Below are positions 24,031 through 31,701 of a stretch of DNA of 64,000 nt, in pieces. Every line of letters starts with the position of its first letter. Positions within the stretch are counted from its first letter, which is position 1. Made by a program: the position numbers and the translations under genes. The stretch lies in assembly GCA_026709415.1 (NCBI GenBank), contig JAPOSZ010000032.1, positions 62,001 through 126,000 of the forward strand, written 5' to 3'. This stretch comes from Flavobacteriaceae bacterium (GTDB lineage Bacteria; Bacteroidota; Bacteroidia; Flavobacteriales; Flavobacteriaceae). Under the pieces are notes generated by a model. That model was given only the letters and a program-made list of their open reading frames with translations, was not told the origin of the DNA and did no database searches.

Positions 24031-25749
24031 TTACTTTTTTTCTTTTTGGAGCCATCCTTTCTTTCTCCTTTTCAATATAAAAGCCATGACTTGCCATAAC
24101 ACAATCAAACCAATGAAATAGGGAAAATAACTTTTGGCTTCTCCTTTTCCAGAAATGGTGGTAAAAACTCGATTCCATCGAATTTTCCAATTTCGCACCC
24201 CTTCAGTAAAATTTTCAATACTAAACCATATAAAGATGGGTTTCCCGACGATATGATCTTCAGGAACAAATCCCCAAAATCTACTGTCTTCGCTTCGATG
24301 GCGGTTATCACCCATCATCCAATAATAATTTTGTTTGAAAGTGTATTGATTTGTGTTTTGACCATTGATTCGAAATCCAAAATCTCCTGATTCGAGAGTA
24401 TTGTGTTCATAGTCAATGATTAATTTTTTATAAAGTGGTCGATTTTTAGAAGTCAAAGTAACGGTGGTTCCCTTTTTAGGAATAATGATGGGACCGAAAT
24501 TATCTTCATTCCAATCGAAAGGAATTGTATTAGGGAAAAAAGTGGTATTGGGGTTTTTATCTGAATTGATTTTTTGTTCGATACTGTCTAACCACTCTGC
24601 ATTGGCCAATGTTTGAGCTTCTTCTGGGGTAAGAAAAACTGTTTTAACCCTTTCTAGAATTTCTCTTCCCTGTAATCCAAGCGAACTAACCAATTGACCT
24701 GAAAGTCCCTTTTCCGAAGTGATCACCGTAAAGTCTGAATAGCTGTTCCCAGTCGTATATAGAATTTCGGATTGCAAGGCTTGGAAGGTACTTTGGGTGA
24801 TATTGTCGATTCGGTATTTTCGATTAAACCCCTTAATACCACTGTCAGTTAAACTTTTTGATGAAACACCATTGCTATTGAATAATTGATAAGGGAGTTG
24901 AATTTTGGCTCGATCTGGTAGTTTATTTTTTTTGCCATCGATATGAACAAAACCATTGATGATCTCCAAGGTATCTCCAGGTAACGCCACACATCGTTTG
25001 ACATAATTGGATTTTTTATCCAATGGTTTATTGACTCTTGCTTCAGCGACAAAAAATCTTCTTACAGTATCTGCAGGCCAGTTAAAAACCACGATATCAT
25101 TACGTTCCACCTTTTGTAATCTAGGCAGTCGGATGTATGGATACTGTGGGTTTTTAAGGTAAGATCTTTTTTTGATCAGCGGTAATGTATCGTGAACCAA
25201 TGGAAGTGAAACCGCTGTAGTGGGTATCCTAGACCCATAATGAAATTTACTGACCAATAAAAAATCACCAACGAGTAACGATTTTTCTAGAGAACCTGTA
25301 GGGATGATATAGGGTTGTATAAAATAATTATGGACTATAGTCGCTACGATGACTGCAAAAATTATAGAGCTGAAGGTTTCAGCCATCGAAGATCGTTTGG
25401 AGCGATTAATTGACTGGGCATATTCAATTTTTTTTGAATAGTTTACGGTGTAGATATAAAGACCAAAAGTGATTAGTCCTAGGAGAATATCACTGGTTTT
25501 GGCTTTACCAAAAATCTTAAGTGTTTCTACCCATAGAACCCCCAACATGATTAAGTTGATGGTCGGCAGAAAAAACAGTATAACCCACCACTTGGGGCGG
25601 TGGATAATTTTCAAGTGTACAATTAAATTATAAAATGGGATGATAGCCAAATAAGGATTTTTCCCAGCTACTTTATAAAGTCGAAAAGTGCCTCCGAAGT
25701 GAACAAGGTTCAAGAGTAAAAACAAAAAAATCCATTGAGTAATGGTCAT
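24031..25749 (-). CDS. lepB: Signal peptidase I
   Basis: This 572-residue inner-membrane protease removes signal peptides. N-terminal membrane segments are at about 4-20, 53-75 and 85-102, and the catalytic anchor helix at about 130-145. Catalytic Ser153 is in IIPTGSLEKSL and Lys251 in NYVKRCVALPGDT. The C-terminal box GDNRHRSEDSRFWGFVPEDH is complete, and a final hydrophobic helix is followed by a lysine-rich tail. The protein is longer than the E. coli enzyme (324 residues) because of an insertion of about 150 residues between boxes D and E, usual for Bacteroidota. It lies 13 bases after dapB in the conserved parAB-dapB-lepB cluster. Confidence 0.95.
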   Translation of the reverse strand: MTITQWIFLFLLLNLVHFGGTFRLYKVAGKNPYLAIIPFYNLIVHLKIIHRPKWWVILFFLPTINLIMLGVLWVETLKIFGKAKTSDILLGLITFGLYIYTVNYSKKIEYAQSINRSKRSSMAETFSSIIFAVIVATIVHNYFIQPYIIPTGSLEKSLLVGDFLLVSKFHYGSRIPTTAVSLPLVHDTLPLIKKRSYLKNPQYPYIRLPRLQKVERNDIVVFNWPADTVRRFFVAEARVNKPLDKKSNYVKRCVALPGDTLEIINGFVHIDGKKNKLPDRAKIQLPYQLFNSNGVSSKSLTDSGIKGFNRKYRIDNITQSTFQALQSEILYTTGNSYSDFTVITSEKGLSGQLVSSLGLQGREILERVKTVFLTPEEAQTLANAEWLDSIEQKINSDKNPNTTFFPNTIPFDWNEDNFGPIIIPKKGTTVTLTSKNRPLYKKLIIDYEHNTLESGDFGFRINGQNTNQYTFKQNYYWMMGDNRHRSEDSRFWGFVPEDHIVGKPIFIWFSIENFTEGVRNWKIRWNRVFTTISGKGEAKSYFPYFIGLIVLWQVMAFILKRRKKGWLQKEKK

Positions 25750-25762
25750 CAGTTAATGTGTT

Positions 25763-26473
25763 TTAGTTAGAAAAATTATCTGACAAGACATGGCTCATCG
25801 TAAAAACTCCTTTTTTATGTTCTATCCATTTGGCAGCTACTAAAGCTCCGGTGGCAAAACCATCTCTATGGTGTGCTTGGTGAACCAAACTCAAGGTATC
25901 AATTTCTGAATGATAGGTGATTTGGTGCTCACCAACCACATTTGCTTTTCGAAATGATTCAATTTGTAACTCTTGTTTTGAAGCCGTTTCCTGAGTCCAA
26001 TTTTTCAATTGGTGGATCTGAATCAAATCTTCAGCTAGTGATAAGGCAGTCCCACTGGGTTTATCAACTTTTTCTATATGGTGGGTTTCGGATATGGAAA
26101 CCTCATAATCATTTAATGGCTTCATGATTTTGGCCAACTTTCGATTCATTTCAAATAGAATATTGACCCCGATACTAAAGTTTGAAGCATAGAGAAATCC
26201 GCAATTATATTGTTTGGCGATCTGAGTTACTTTTTTATAATCTTTTAACCATCCTGTTGACCCGCAGACCACATTGAGTTTGTGTTTGAAAGCATATTCG
26301 ATGTTTTCAACCACCGCGTTGGGACTACTAAATACGATGGCCAACGAGGCTTGATCAATGGTACCACGAGAAAAATTCAAATCTTGTATATAAACTACTT
26401 GATATGACTTTCGTAGGGCCATTTTTTCGATTAGTTGCCCCATTTTACCGTATCCAAAAATTGCGATTTTCAA
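25763..26473 (-). CDS. dapB: 4-hydroxy-tetrahydrodipicolinate reductase
   Basis: This 236-residue NAD(P)H-dependent reductase makes tetrahydrodipicolinate for lysine and diaminopimelate synthesis. The nucleotide-binding start IAIFGYGKMGQLIEKMA, the GSTGW loop, SNFSIGVNILFEMN, and the substrate motif HHIEKVDKPSGTALSLAED are all present. Length matches the short Bacteroidota form. The gene is part of the parA-parB-DUF5683-dapB-lepB cluster, but a decayed gene and a 20-bp inverted repeat now lie between it and DUF5683, so it may use its own promoter. Confidence 0.95.
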   Translation of the reverse strand: MKIAIFGYGKMGQLIEKMALRKSYQVVYIQDLNFSRGTIDQASLAIVFSSPNAVVENIEYAFKHKLNVVCGSTGWLKDYKKVTQIAKQYNCGFLYASNFSIGVNILFEMNRKLAKIMKPLNDYEVSISETHHIEKVDKPSGTALSLAEDLIQIHQLKNWTQETASKQELQIESFRKANVVGEHQITYHSEIDTLSLVHQAHHRDGFATGALVAAKWIEHKKGVFTMSHVLSDNFSN

Positions 26474-26644
26474 AATATTAAAGGTTTTTACCCATGGTTA
26501 GCATCGGTGAAGTGATCCATATTATTTTCATATAACCTTTGTCATTGATAGTGCAAAATTAAGGCTAAATATAGCCACAATCATGAACTATAATTAGAAA
26601 TGGTAACAAATTATTACTGATTGGCCGATATCGGTAAACGGAAT

Positions 26645-26718
26645 CAATCATTGATGTCATGATTGAATACAAATCTAATTCTCAATCAAGTTTTTTAAAA
26701 TCATGACATCAATGATTG
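26645..26718. repeat. Perfect 20-bp inverted repeat upstream of dapB
   Basis: Positions 26645-26664 (CAATCATTGATGTCATGATT) are the exact reverse complement of 26699-26718, with a 34-base spacer containing a T6 run. It could form a strong hairpin in RNA from either strand, so it could be a terminator between the upstream unit and dapB, an attenuator, or the ends of a small non-autonomous element. Confidence 0.8.
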
Positions 26719-27107
26719 TGCTTGGCAATTACTTCAGCCAAATCAAAATGGACAACATCCCTACCTTTTCTATTTCGGCACGAATACTTTATGTGATGTT
26801 TTCCTATGAACATATCTGTGATTCGATCAGGCCACGGTTCAACATCATCATCTCGAGGGTGTTGTTTATGCCTATCGGCATCCTCTGTGAGGTAACGGAC
26901 AATCATTTTCGTGATGTGTTCGCATTGGTATAGATGACTCAATCCAAGTATGGTATGACCCAATTCATCCCACATGGTCCCCAATAAATTTTTCTTGATC
27001 CATTTCCCCGATAATCTTCTCGAAATCCTACTCCCTCTAACTGTTCTGAATAGAAAATAGAAGAGAATGCTTGGTTCATGGGATATCTTCTGGGGTAGCG
27101 AATGCAA
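26709..27107 (-). pseudogene. Putative metallopeptidase-like gene, probably decayed
   Basis: This is a 132-codon open frame. The centre reads TMWDELGHTILGLSHLYQCEH, resembling the HELGH zinc-binding helix of a small family of predicted Bacteroidota metallopeptidases, but the first histidine is Asp here (DELGH). The rest of the translation, rich in His, Arg and Asp, does not look like a folded domain and the C-terminus runs into the inverted repeat at 26699-26718. I read it as an inactive remnant. It separates DUF5683 from dapB, which are usually adjacent. Confidence 0.35.
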
Positions 27108-27125
27108 CTTCAGCGATGCAATGCT

Positions 27126-27752
27126 TTAAAATTCTAAAGAAATAGACAATCCGGTTTGTTGGGGGTCAACCAATAAATTGGAACGAATACTTAATTTTTC
27201 ATCAACATTAAATTGTAGTAAATGAGCAGCCACATTAGCATGTATCACATTCAACACATAAGACACGGCGATGAATATGGCTGAAATGTCTCTATAATTT
27301 TCGTAGAAATCCATTCCCCTTAGAATTTGATCATTGTCTGGAATTAATGCAGAATATTCATCGTCAGTATATCCCATAAGCCTTCGCTTATAGATATCTC
27401 TGAATCGATTATACTCTTTTGAATTATCTACAAAAAAATAAATGGAGGCCCCAATTCCACCCCAAAAAATTGGAGCCCATAGATATTTTCCTAGATATAA
27501 TTGCCCTAGCCCAGGTAAGACCGTCGATAAGAAAGTGGCTTTGGCAGGAGTCCGTGGATCGGCCATTAAACGAAGTCTTCTTTCGGAAAATTGCTCTCGC
27601 CAGTCAATGGCTTCAAAACTCATTAGGGTATCTTTAACTTGAAAATCTTTGACTGGTGTTGGTTCTTGAGTGGTATCCGTTGACGGCACTTGACTTTGAA
27701 TGGACCATACCAATATTGAACAAAGTATTGGAAGCAGATATCTATTTTTCAC
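27126..27752 (-). CDS. DUF5683-domain membrane protein
   Basis: This 208-residue protein has a signal peptide (MKNRYLLPILCSILVWSIQS) and a conserved core: DPRTPAKATFLSTVLPGLGQLYLGKYLWAPIFWGG, then a transmembrane segment and FRDIYKRRLMGYTDDEY. A second hydrophobic stretch lies near 155-170. DUF5683 proteins sit directly downstream of parB in most Bacteroidota; their role is unknown, with an envelope or division-related function suggested by location only. The gene overlaps the parB end by 11 bases, consistent with co-translation. Confidence 0.85.
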   Translation of the reverse strand: MKNRYLLPILCSILVWSIQSQVPSTDTTQEPTPVKDFQVKDTLMSFEAIDWREQFSERRLRLMADPRTPAKATFLSTVLPGLGQLYLGKYLWAPIFWGGIGASIYFFVDNSKEYNRFRDIYKRRLMGYTDDEYSALIPDNDQILRGMDFYENYRDISAIFIAVSYVLNVIHANVAAHLLQFNVDEKLSIRSNLLVDPQQTGLSISLEF

Positions 27753-28632
27753 CCGTTATTTTTTGAAGAATCGATAGAAGATCTTTTTTCGAACGGAAAG
27801 GAATTTTTATAAATCCACTTCCTTTTTTTGTGAGTTTGAAATCAATTTTTGTATTTAAAAATTGATTTAATGTTTTGGTAGTAGACGGAATAAGGGGATC
27901 GGATGTAACGGGTTTTTGGGATGGTGAGGATTTTAGTTTTTTAATCAACCGTTCGGTGACTCTGACGGATAATCCACCTGAAATTATTTTCTTAAAGACG
28001 GATAATTGTTCATGTTTATTTTCAATTGAAACTAATGCGCGACCATGTCCAAAGCTGATTTTTTGTTGACCCAAGGCCGATTGGATGACATCAGGGAGTT
28101 TGAGTAACCGAATATAATTGGTAATGGTTGAACGCTGCTTGGCAATCATTTGGCTGAGTTGAGAATGGGTTAAATTCAATTCTTCCGTCAATCTAGAAAA
28201 CGTCAATCCGACCTCGATGGGATTTAAATTCGCTCGATGAATGTTTTCAATCAAGGCAAATTGGAGCATTTCTTCATCATGGGCCATTCGCACATAAGAA
28301 GGAATATTTTTTAATCCCACAATTTTGGCCGCTCGTAATCTCCGTTCTCCACTGATCAATTCATAATGGGGGGTTTTAGGGCATTTTCTGACTGTAATGG
28401 GTTGAATAACCCCATGAAGTTTGATGGATTGAGCAAGTTCTTCCAACGAAGTAGTATCAAAATCTAATCGAGGTTGTTTGGAATTTACTTTGATTTTATG
28501 AGGGGATAGATGCAGTACTCTTCCAACAACGCTTGGAGAAAAATCTTTTGGATTTTGTGTGCCGGAATTTAATGGTCTTAAAATACTATCCAAACCCTTA
28601 CCAAGCGCTGGTTTTTTGGTTGATTTTCCCAT
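27742..28632 (-). CDS. parB: Chromosome partitioning protein ParB
   Basis: This 296-residue CTPase DNA clamp loads at parS sites and organises the replication origin region. The N-terminal ParB/Srx domain shows LSPHKIKVNSKQPRLDFD, LAQSIKLHGVIQPITVR and the CTP-binding ELISGERRLRAAKI. ENIHRANLNPIEVG and the helix-turn-helix LTHSQLSQMIAKQRSTITNY follow, and a short C-terminal dimerisation domain ends the protein. parA lies four bases upstream on the same strand. I found no obvious parS-like palindrome (GTTnCACGTGnAAC type) by eye in the window. Confidence 0.96.
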   Translation of the reverse strand: MGKSTKKPALGKGLDSILRPLNSGTQNPKDFSPSVVGRVLHLSPHKIKVNSKQPRLDFDTTSLEELAQSIKLHGVIQPITVRKCPKTPHYELISGERRLRAAKIVGLKNIPSYVRMAHDEEMLQFALIENIHRANLNPIEVGLTFSRLTEELNLTHSQLSQMIAKQRSTITNYIRLLKLPDVIQSALGQQKISFGHGRALVSIENKHEQLSVFKKIISGGLSVRVTERLIKKLKSSPSQKPVTSDPLIPSTTKTLNQFLNTKIDFKLTKKGSGFIKIPFRSKKDLLSILQKITGEK

Positions 28633-28636
28633 TGAA

Positions 28637-29410
28637 CTACGTTGGTATAGTATTTTTTTTAATCAATTCACTGGCTACAGACAGATAAGACTCTGCACCA
28701 CGGCATCCCACATCAAAACTAAGGATGTCTTGACCAAAGCTTGGCGCTTCAGATAGTTTGATATTTCGAGGGATGATGGTTTCCAATACCATGCTATGGA
28801 AATGCTTTTGAACCTCTTGAACAACAGAATTAGATAATCTCAATCTGGTATCATACATCGTCAATAAGATTCCTTCCACATCTAGTTCTGGATTATAATA
28901 TTCTTGAACACTTTTAATGGTATTTAATAACAATCCAAGACCTTCTAAAGCAAAATATTCACACTGGATGGGAATCAACACAGAGTCAGCAGCGGTTAAT
29001 GCATTGATGGTAATCAAACCTAAAGATGGAGCGCAATCAATAATGATGTAATCATAATCATCCTTGATATCAGAAAGAGCGATATTAAGCATGTATTCTC
29101 TTTCCGTCTGATCGACTAGTTCAATTTCGGCTGCCACCAAATCAATTTGTGAAGGGATTAAATCCAAGTTTTTGATATTGGTTTGAACGATTGTTGAATG
29201 CACCTCTGTTTGTCCTATCAAAAGATCGTAGGTGGTTGGTTGTTGGTTCTCTGATTGGTGTCCGACACCAGAAGTGGCGTTGGACTGTGGATCCGCATCA
29301 ATCAACAAGACCCGACGTTCTGAAATACCGATGGCGGCTGCGATATTGATAGCACTAGTGGTTTTACCTACCCCTCCTTTTTGATTGGCAATGGCTATGA
29401 CTTTTCCCAA
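28637..29410 (-). CDS. parA: Chromosome partitioning ATPase ParA/Soj
   Basis: This 257-residue deviant Walker-type ATPase works with ParB in origin segregation. It has IAIANQKGGVGKTTSAINIA (signature lysine and P-loop), VLLIDADPQSNAT, DYIIIDCAPSLGLITINALTAAD and the C-terminal IPRNIKLSEAPSFGQDIL. Length and motifs fit the short chromosomal Soj class without an N-terminal helix-turn-helix. It is first in the cluster running through parB, DUF5683 and, historically, dapB-lepB-wbqC. Confidence 0.96.
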   Translation of the reverse strand: MGKVIAIANQKGGVGKTTSAINIAAAIGISERRVLLIDADPQSNATSGVGHQSENQQPTTYDLLIGQTEVHSTIVQTNIKNLDLIPSQIDLVAAEIELVDQTEREYMLNIALSDIKDDYDYIIIDCAPSLGLITINALTAADSVLIPIQCEYFALEGLGLLLNTIKSVQEYYNPELDVEGILLTMYDTRLRLSNSVVQEVQKHFHSMVLETIIPRNIKLSEAPSFGQDILSFDVGCRGAESYLSVASELIKKNTIPT

Positions 29411-29462
29411 AGTTCAATGATTATTTAAACAACTGAAATTCAAAAAGTAGTTTGTTGATAGC

Positions 29463-29768
29463 TTATTCTGCTAATGAGTTAATTGTGGTCGAGTCAATGA
29501 TATAAATAATTTCATCTTCCGCTTTATAAAAAAATTCTTCACGCGCATATTTTTCTAAACTATCGGGGTTTTTTAACGTTTCAATTTGGTGTAGTACAGC
29601 TGAGATGTTTGAAGTTAACGTCTTTTTACTTGATTTAAGATTGGAAATCTCCAGGTCTAATTCTCTGTGAATGGCTATGGAATGATCATCATAAAAAGCC
29701 ATCCATACGGCAAATGCAATGGTTATTACAGCATAGATTAAAAGAGTTTTATGGACTTTTTTAATCAT
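29463..29768 (-). CDS. DivIC/FtsB-family septum formation initiator
   Basis: This is a 101-residue bitopic membrane protein with a short basic N-terminus, a transmembrane helix (about 8-24, LLIYAVITIAFAVWMAF), then a periplasmic coiled coil (about 35-68) and the family motif NPDSLEKYAREEFFYKAEDE near 67-86. This pattern is that of FtsB/DivIC proteins, which scaffold the divisome with FtsL and FtsQ. It is two bases from the cytochrome c gene upstream, an unusual partner, so operon membership there may be incidental. Confidence 0.88.
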   Translation of the reverse strand: MIKKVHKTLLIYAVITIAFAVWMAFYDDHSIAIHRELDLEISNLKSSKKTLTSNISAVLHQIETLKNPDSLEKYAREEFFYKAEDEIIYIIDSTTINSLAE

Positions 29769-29770
29769 GA

Positions 29771-30178
29771 TCAGTCGTTAGGTTTAATTGATTGCACTCG
29801 TTCAAAGGTGATCATATGTGGGTGAGAATTTCCCCAACTATTTAATATATAATTCATCACATCGGCGACTTCTTGATCTTCTAGTCCTTGATCGACCATC
29901 AATCCATTGTATTCTATACCATTGATTATAATGGGTTCTTGCGTTCCATACTTTAGAGAAGCAATACTTCTGTCGATATTTTTAAATAAAAAGTCCGCTT
30001 GGGCTAACGCTGGAAAAGCGCCTTCAACCCCTTTTCCATTGGGTAGATGACATTGTAAACAAAAGTCGTTATAAATCATTTCACCATCTGCAATACTTTC
30101 TTTCAATGGTTTGTTTTTTTGTACTGTAAAAAACAAAATTGTACTGCTCAAACTAAAGAGAAGTAGAAAGGTTTTCAT
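29771..30178 (-). CDS. Exported c-type cytochrome
   Basis: This 135-residue protein has an N-terminal signal peptide (MKTFLLLFSLSSTILFFTV) and one class I cytochrome c domain. The haem attachment site is CLQCH in FCLQCHLPNGKGV; the distal methionine is probably in IEYNGLMVDQG, followed by EVADVMNYILNSWG, the usual C-terminal helix. It overlaps the end of the sugar dehydrogenase gene by 26 bases, so it may be the electron acceptor of that enzyme. That pairing is inferred from linkage. Confidence 0.88.
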   Translation of the reverse strand: MKTFLLLFSLSSTILFFTVQKNKPLKESIADGEMIYNDFCLQCHLPNGKGVEGAFPALAQADFLFKNIDRSIASLKYGTQEPIIINGIEYNGLMVDQGLEDQEVADVMNYILNSWGNSHPHMITFERVQSIKPND

Positions 30179-31313
30179 GGGATGGAATAATTTTTATGAT
30201 ACCGAGATTTTCGACCCCGACAAAAAGGTAACCCTCGGGACTTTGCTTGACATTACGCACTCTTCCAATTTCATCTAGGACTTTTTCTCGTTTGACCACT
30301 TGATTATTCTCAATGACCAATCGTTCCAAATAAGAAAATGTTAAAGAACCAACAAAAATATTTCCTTTCCAATCGGGATAAATATCTGAAGTGGATATAG
30401 CCATTCCACTGGGTCCAATAGAGGGAGTCCAATAGTAAAAAGGTTGCTCCATGCCTTCTTGATGGGTTTTATCTGTAAAGATGGTGCCGCTATAATTGAT
30501 ACCATAAGAAATCACCGGCCATCCATAATTCAAACCTTTTCTAGAAATATTGATCTCATCCCCACCTCTAGGACCATGTTCATGAAGCCATATTTCTTTT
30601 TTTTCATTGTGGAAAAACATGCCTTGGGGATTCCGATGGCCATATGAAAAAATAGCTTCTTTAACACTTGGTTGACCAACAAAAGGATTATCTTGAGGAA
30701 TACTACCATCAAGATGCAAACGATAAATCTTTCCACCATCCGTGGTTAAATCTTGTGGTGTGATGTCTCGTTGCCCTCGATCACCGACAGCGAAATAAAG
30801 ATACCCTTGATCATCAAATATTATTCTAGACCCCCAATGGTGTGGTCTTTTGGTATTCGGGGTGGCTTTATAAAGTAGGGTCAAATCATCAAGTCTAAAA
30901 TCTTCTAAATTAAGGACCGCACTATAGAGCGCCGTGTTTCCCCCTTGATCGTCATTTTCTGTATTGGTAGCCGTGACAAAATAGATGACCTTGTTGTTTC
31001 TGTAATCGGGATGCAATGCCACATCAAGTAATCCCCCTTGACCTCTTTGGTAAACAAAAGGCAATCCAGAAATTTGAGTCTTTTGACCATCAACAGCATA
31101 GATTAGTTCCCCTTTTTTTTCTGTGATCAACAGTTCATTTTCAGAAATAAAATCCATGCCCCATGGAATCTCCAGACTATCAACCACAACTTGGTAGCCA
31201 TAATCCACTTCTTTTGGTGACTCAATAAATGGGGGATTATCGGGTCTGTCTTGACAATACAGTAAAACTAGTGGACAAAATAGTAGCCCAATTGATGAAA
31301 GTAAGTACTCCAT
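30153..31313 (-). CDS. PQQ-dependent sugar dehydrogenase (glucose/sorbosone dehydrogenase family)
   Basis: This 386-residue exported protein has the soluble aldose sugar dehydrogenase beta-propeller. The N-terminal hydrophobic segment ends LLYCQD, so it may be a lipoprotein. Family motifs include IPWGMDFISENELLITEKKG, RGQGGLLDVALHPDY, RPHHWGSRIIFDDQGYLYFAVGDRG, SYGHRNPQGMFFH and WLHEHGPRGGDEIN, which contribute PQQ, calcium and catalytic histidine ligands in this family. The reaction expected is periplasmic oxidation of aldoses with PQQ. The overlapping cytochrome c gene downstream fits an electron-transfer pair. PQQ biosynthesis genes are not in the window. Confidence 0.9.
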   Translation of the reverse strand: MEYLLSSIGLLFCPLVLLYCQDRPDNPPFIESPKEVDYGYQVVVDSLEIPWGMDFISENELLITEKKGELIYAVDGQKTQISGLPFVYQRGQGGLLDVALHPDYRNNKVIYFVTATNTENDDQGGNTALYSAVLNLEDFRLDDLTLLYKATPNTKRPHHWGSRIIFDDQGYLYFAVGDRGQRDITPQDLTTDGGKIYRLHLDGSIPQDNPFVGQPSVKEAIFSYGHRNPQGMFFHNEKKEIWLHEHGPRGGDEINISRKGLNYGWPVISYGINYSGTIFTDKTHQEGMEQPFYYWTPSIGPSGMAISTSDIYPDWKGNIFVGSLTFSYLERLVIENNQVVKREKVLDEIGRVRNVKQSPEGYLFVGVENLGIIKIIPSHENLSTSL

Positions 31314-31395
31314 TAACTGTCCATTTTACAAATCAGCAAAGTAGTAAAAATCACCCATTCATTTTCTCGAAATGAACCTAAAAATTTCTATAGAT

Positions 31396-31403
31396 TATAT
31401 TTG
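31396..31403 (+). promoter_or_regulatory. Candidate -7 box (TATATTTG) for tRNA-Pro
   Basis: A perfect TAnnTTTG match ends 19 bases before the first base of tRNA-Pro. A -33 box is not evident at the usual spacing. Confidence 0.5.
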
Positions 31404-31422
31404 CCCAGCTTCTTAATTGATT

Positions 31423-31496
31423 CGGGATGTGGCGCAGCCTGGTAGCGCACACGCATGGGGTGCGTGGGGTCGCAGGTTCAAATCCTGTCATCCCGA
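31423..31496 (+). tRNA. tRNA-Pro (anticodon GGG)
   Basis: This is a 74-base cloverleaf. The acceptor arms CGGGATG (31423-31429) and CATCCCG (31489-31495) pair, with discriminator A31496. The anticodon stem CACGC/GCGTG encloses loop ATGGGGT, placing GGG at positions 34-36. The T arm contains GGTTCAAATCC. The D arm GCGCAGCCTGGTAGCGC is normal. The 3' CCA is not encoded. Confidence 0.95.
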
Positions 31497-31558
31497 CAGA
31501 ATAGATGTCAAGCGACATCATTAAAATGGTCATTAAATGATATGAATTTTATTGTTTT

Positions 31559-31620
31559 GCCATGTTCAACTCGCCAGTGCCACATGTGCAACCGCCAACC
31601 AATACTTTCATCAATGGATC
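31559..31620 (+). repeat. Dispersed repeat, copy B
   Basis: GCCATGTTCAACTCGCCAGT begins the copy, and CATCAATGGATC ends it. It lies between tRNA-Pro and the first sulfatase. It is related to 23092-23155 and 35190-35232. Confidence 0.6.
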
Positions 31621-31701
31621 TTAAACACATTAGAATGTTTGCAAAAAAGAAATAAATCACTACAATAGAAATAATAAAAGAATGTAAAACAAGTCCGATT
31701 A

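Noticed and set aside
24031..25749. Insertion or fusion in lepB because of its length (572 residues)
   Set aside because: Long signal peptidase I with extra N-terminal helices and an insertion is normal in the phylum; all catalytic boxes are present.
27742..29410. parS site or replication origin near parAB
   Set aside because: I saw no parS-like palindrome and no DnaA box cluster or dnaA gene; parAB alone is not enough to call an origin.
31423..31496. Integrated element using tRNA-Pro as attachment site
   Set aside because: No integrase gene and no repeated tRNA 3' end were found downstream within the window.
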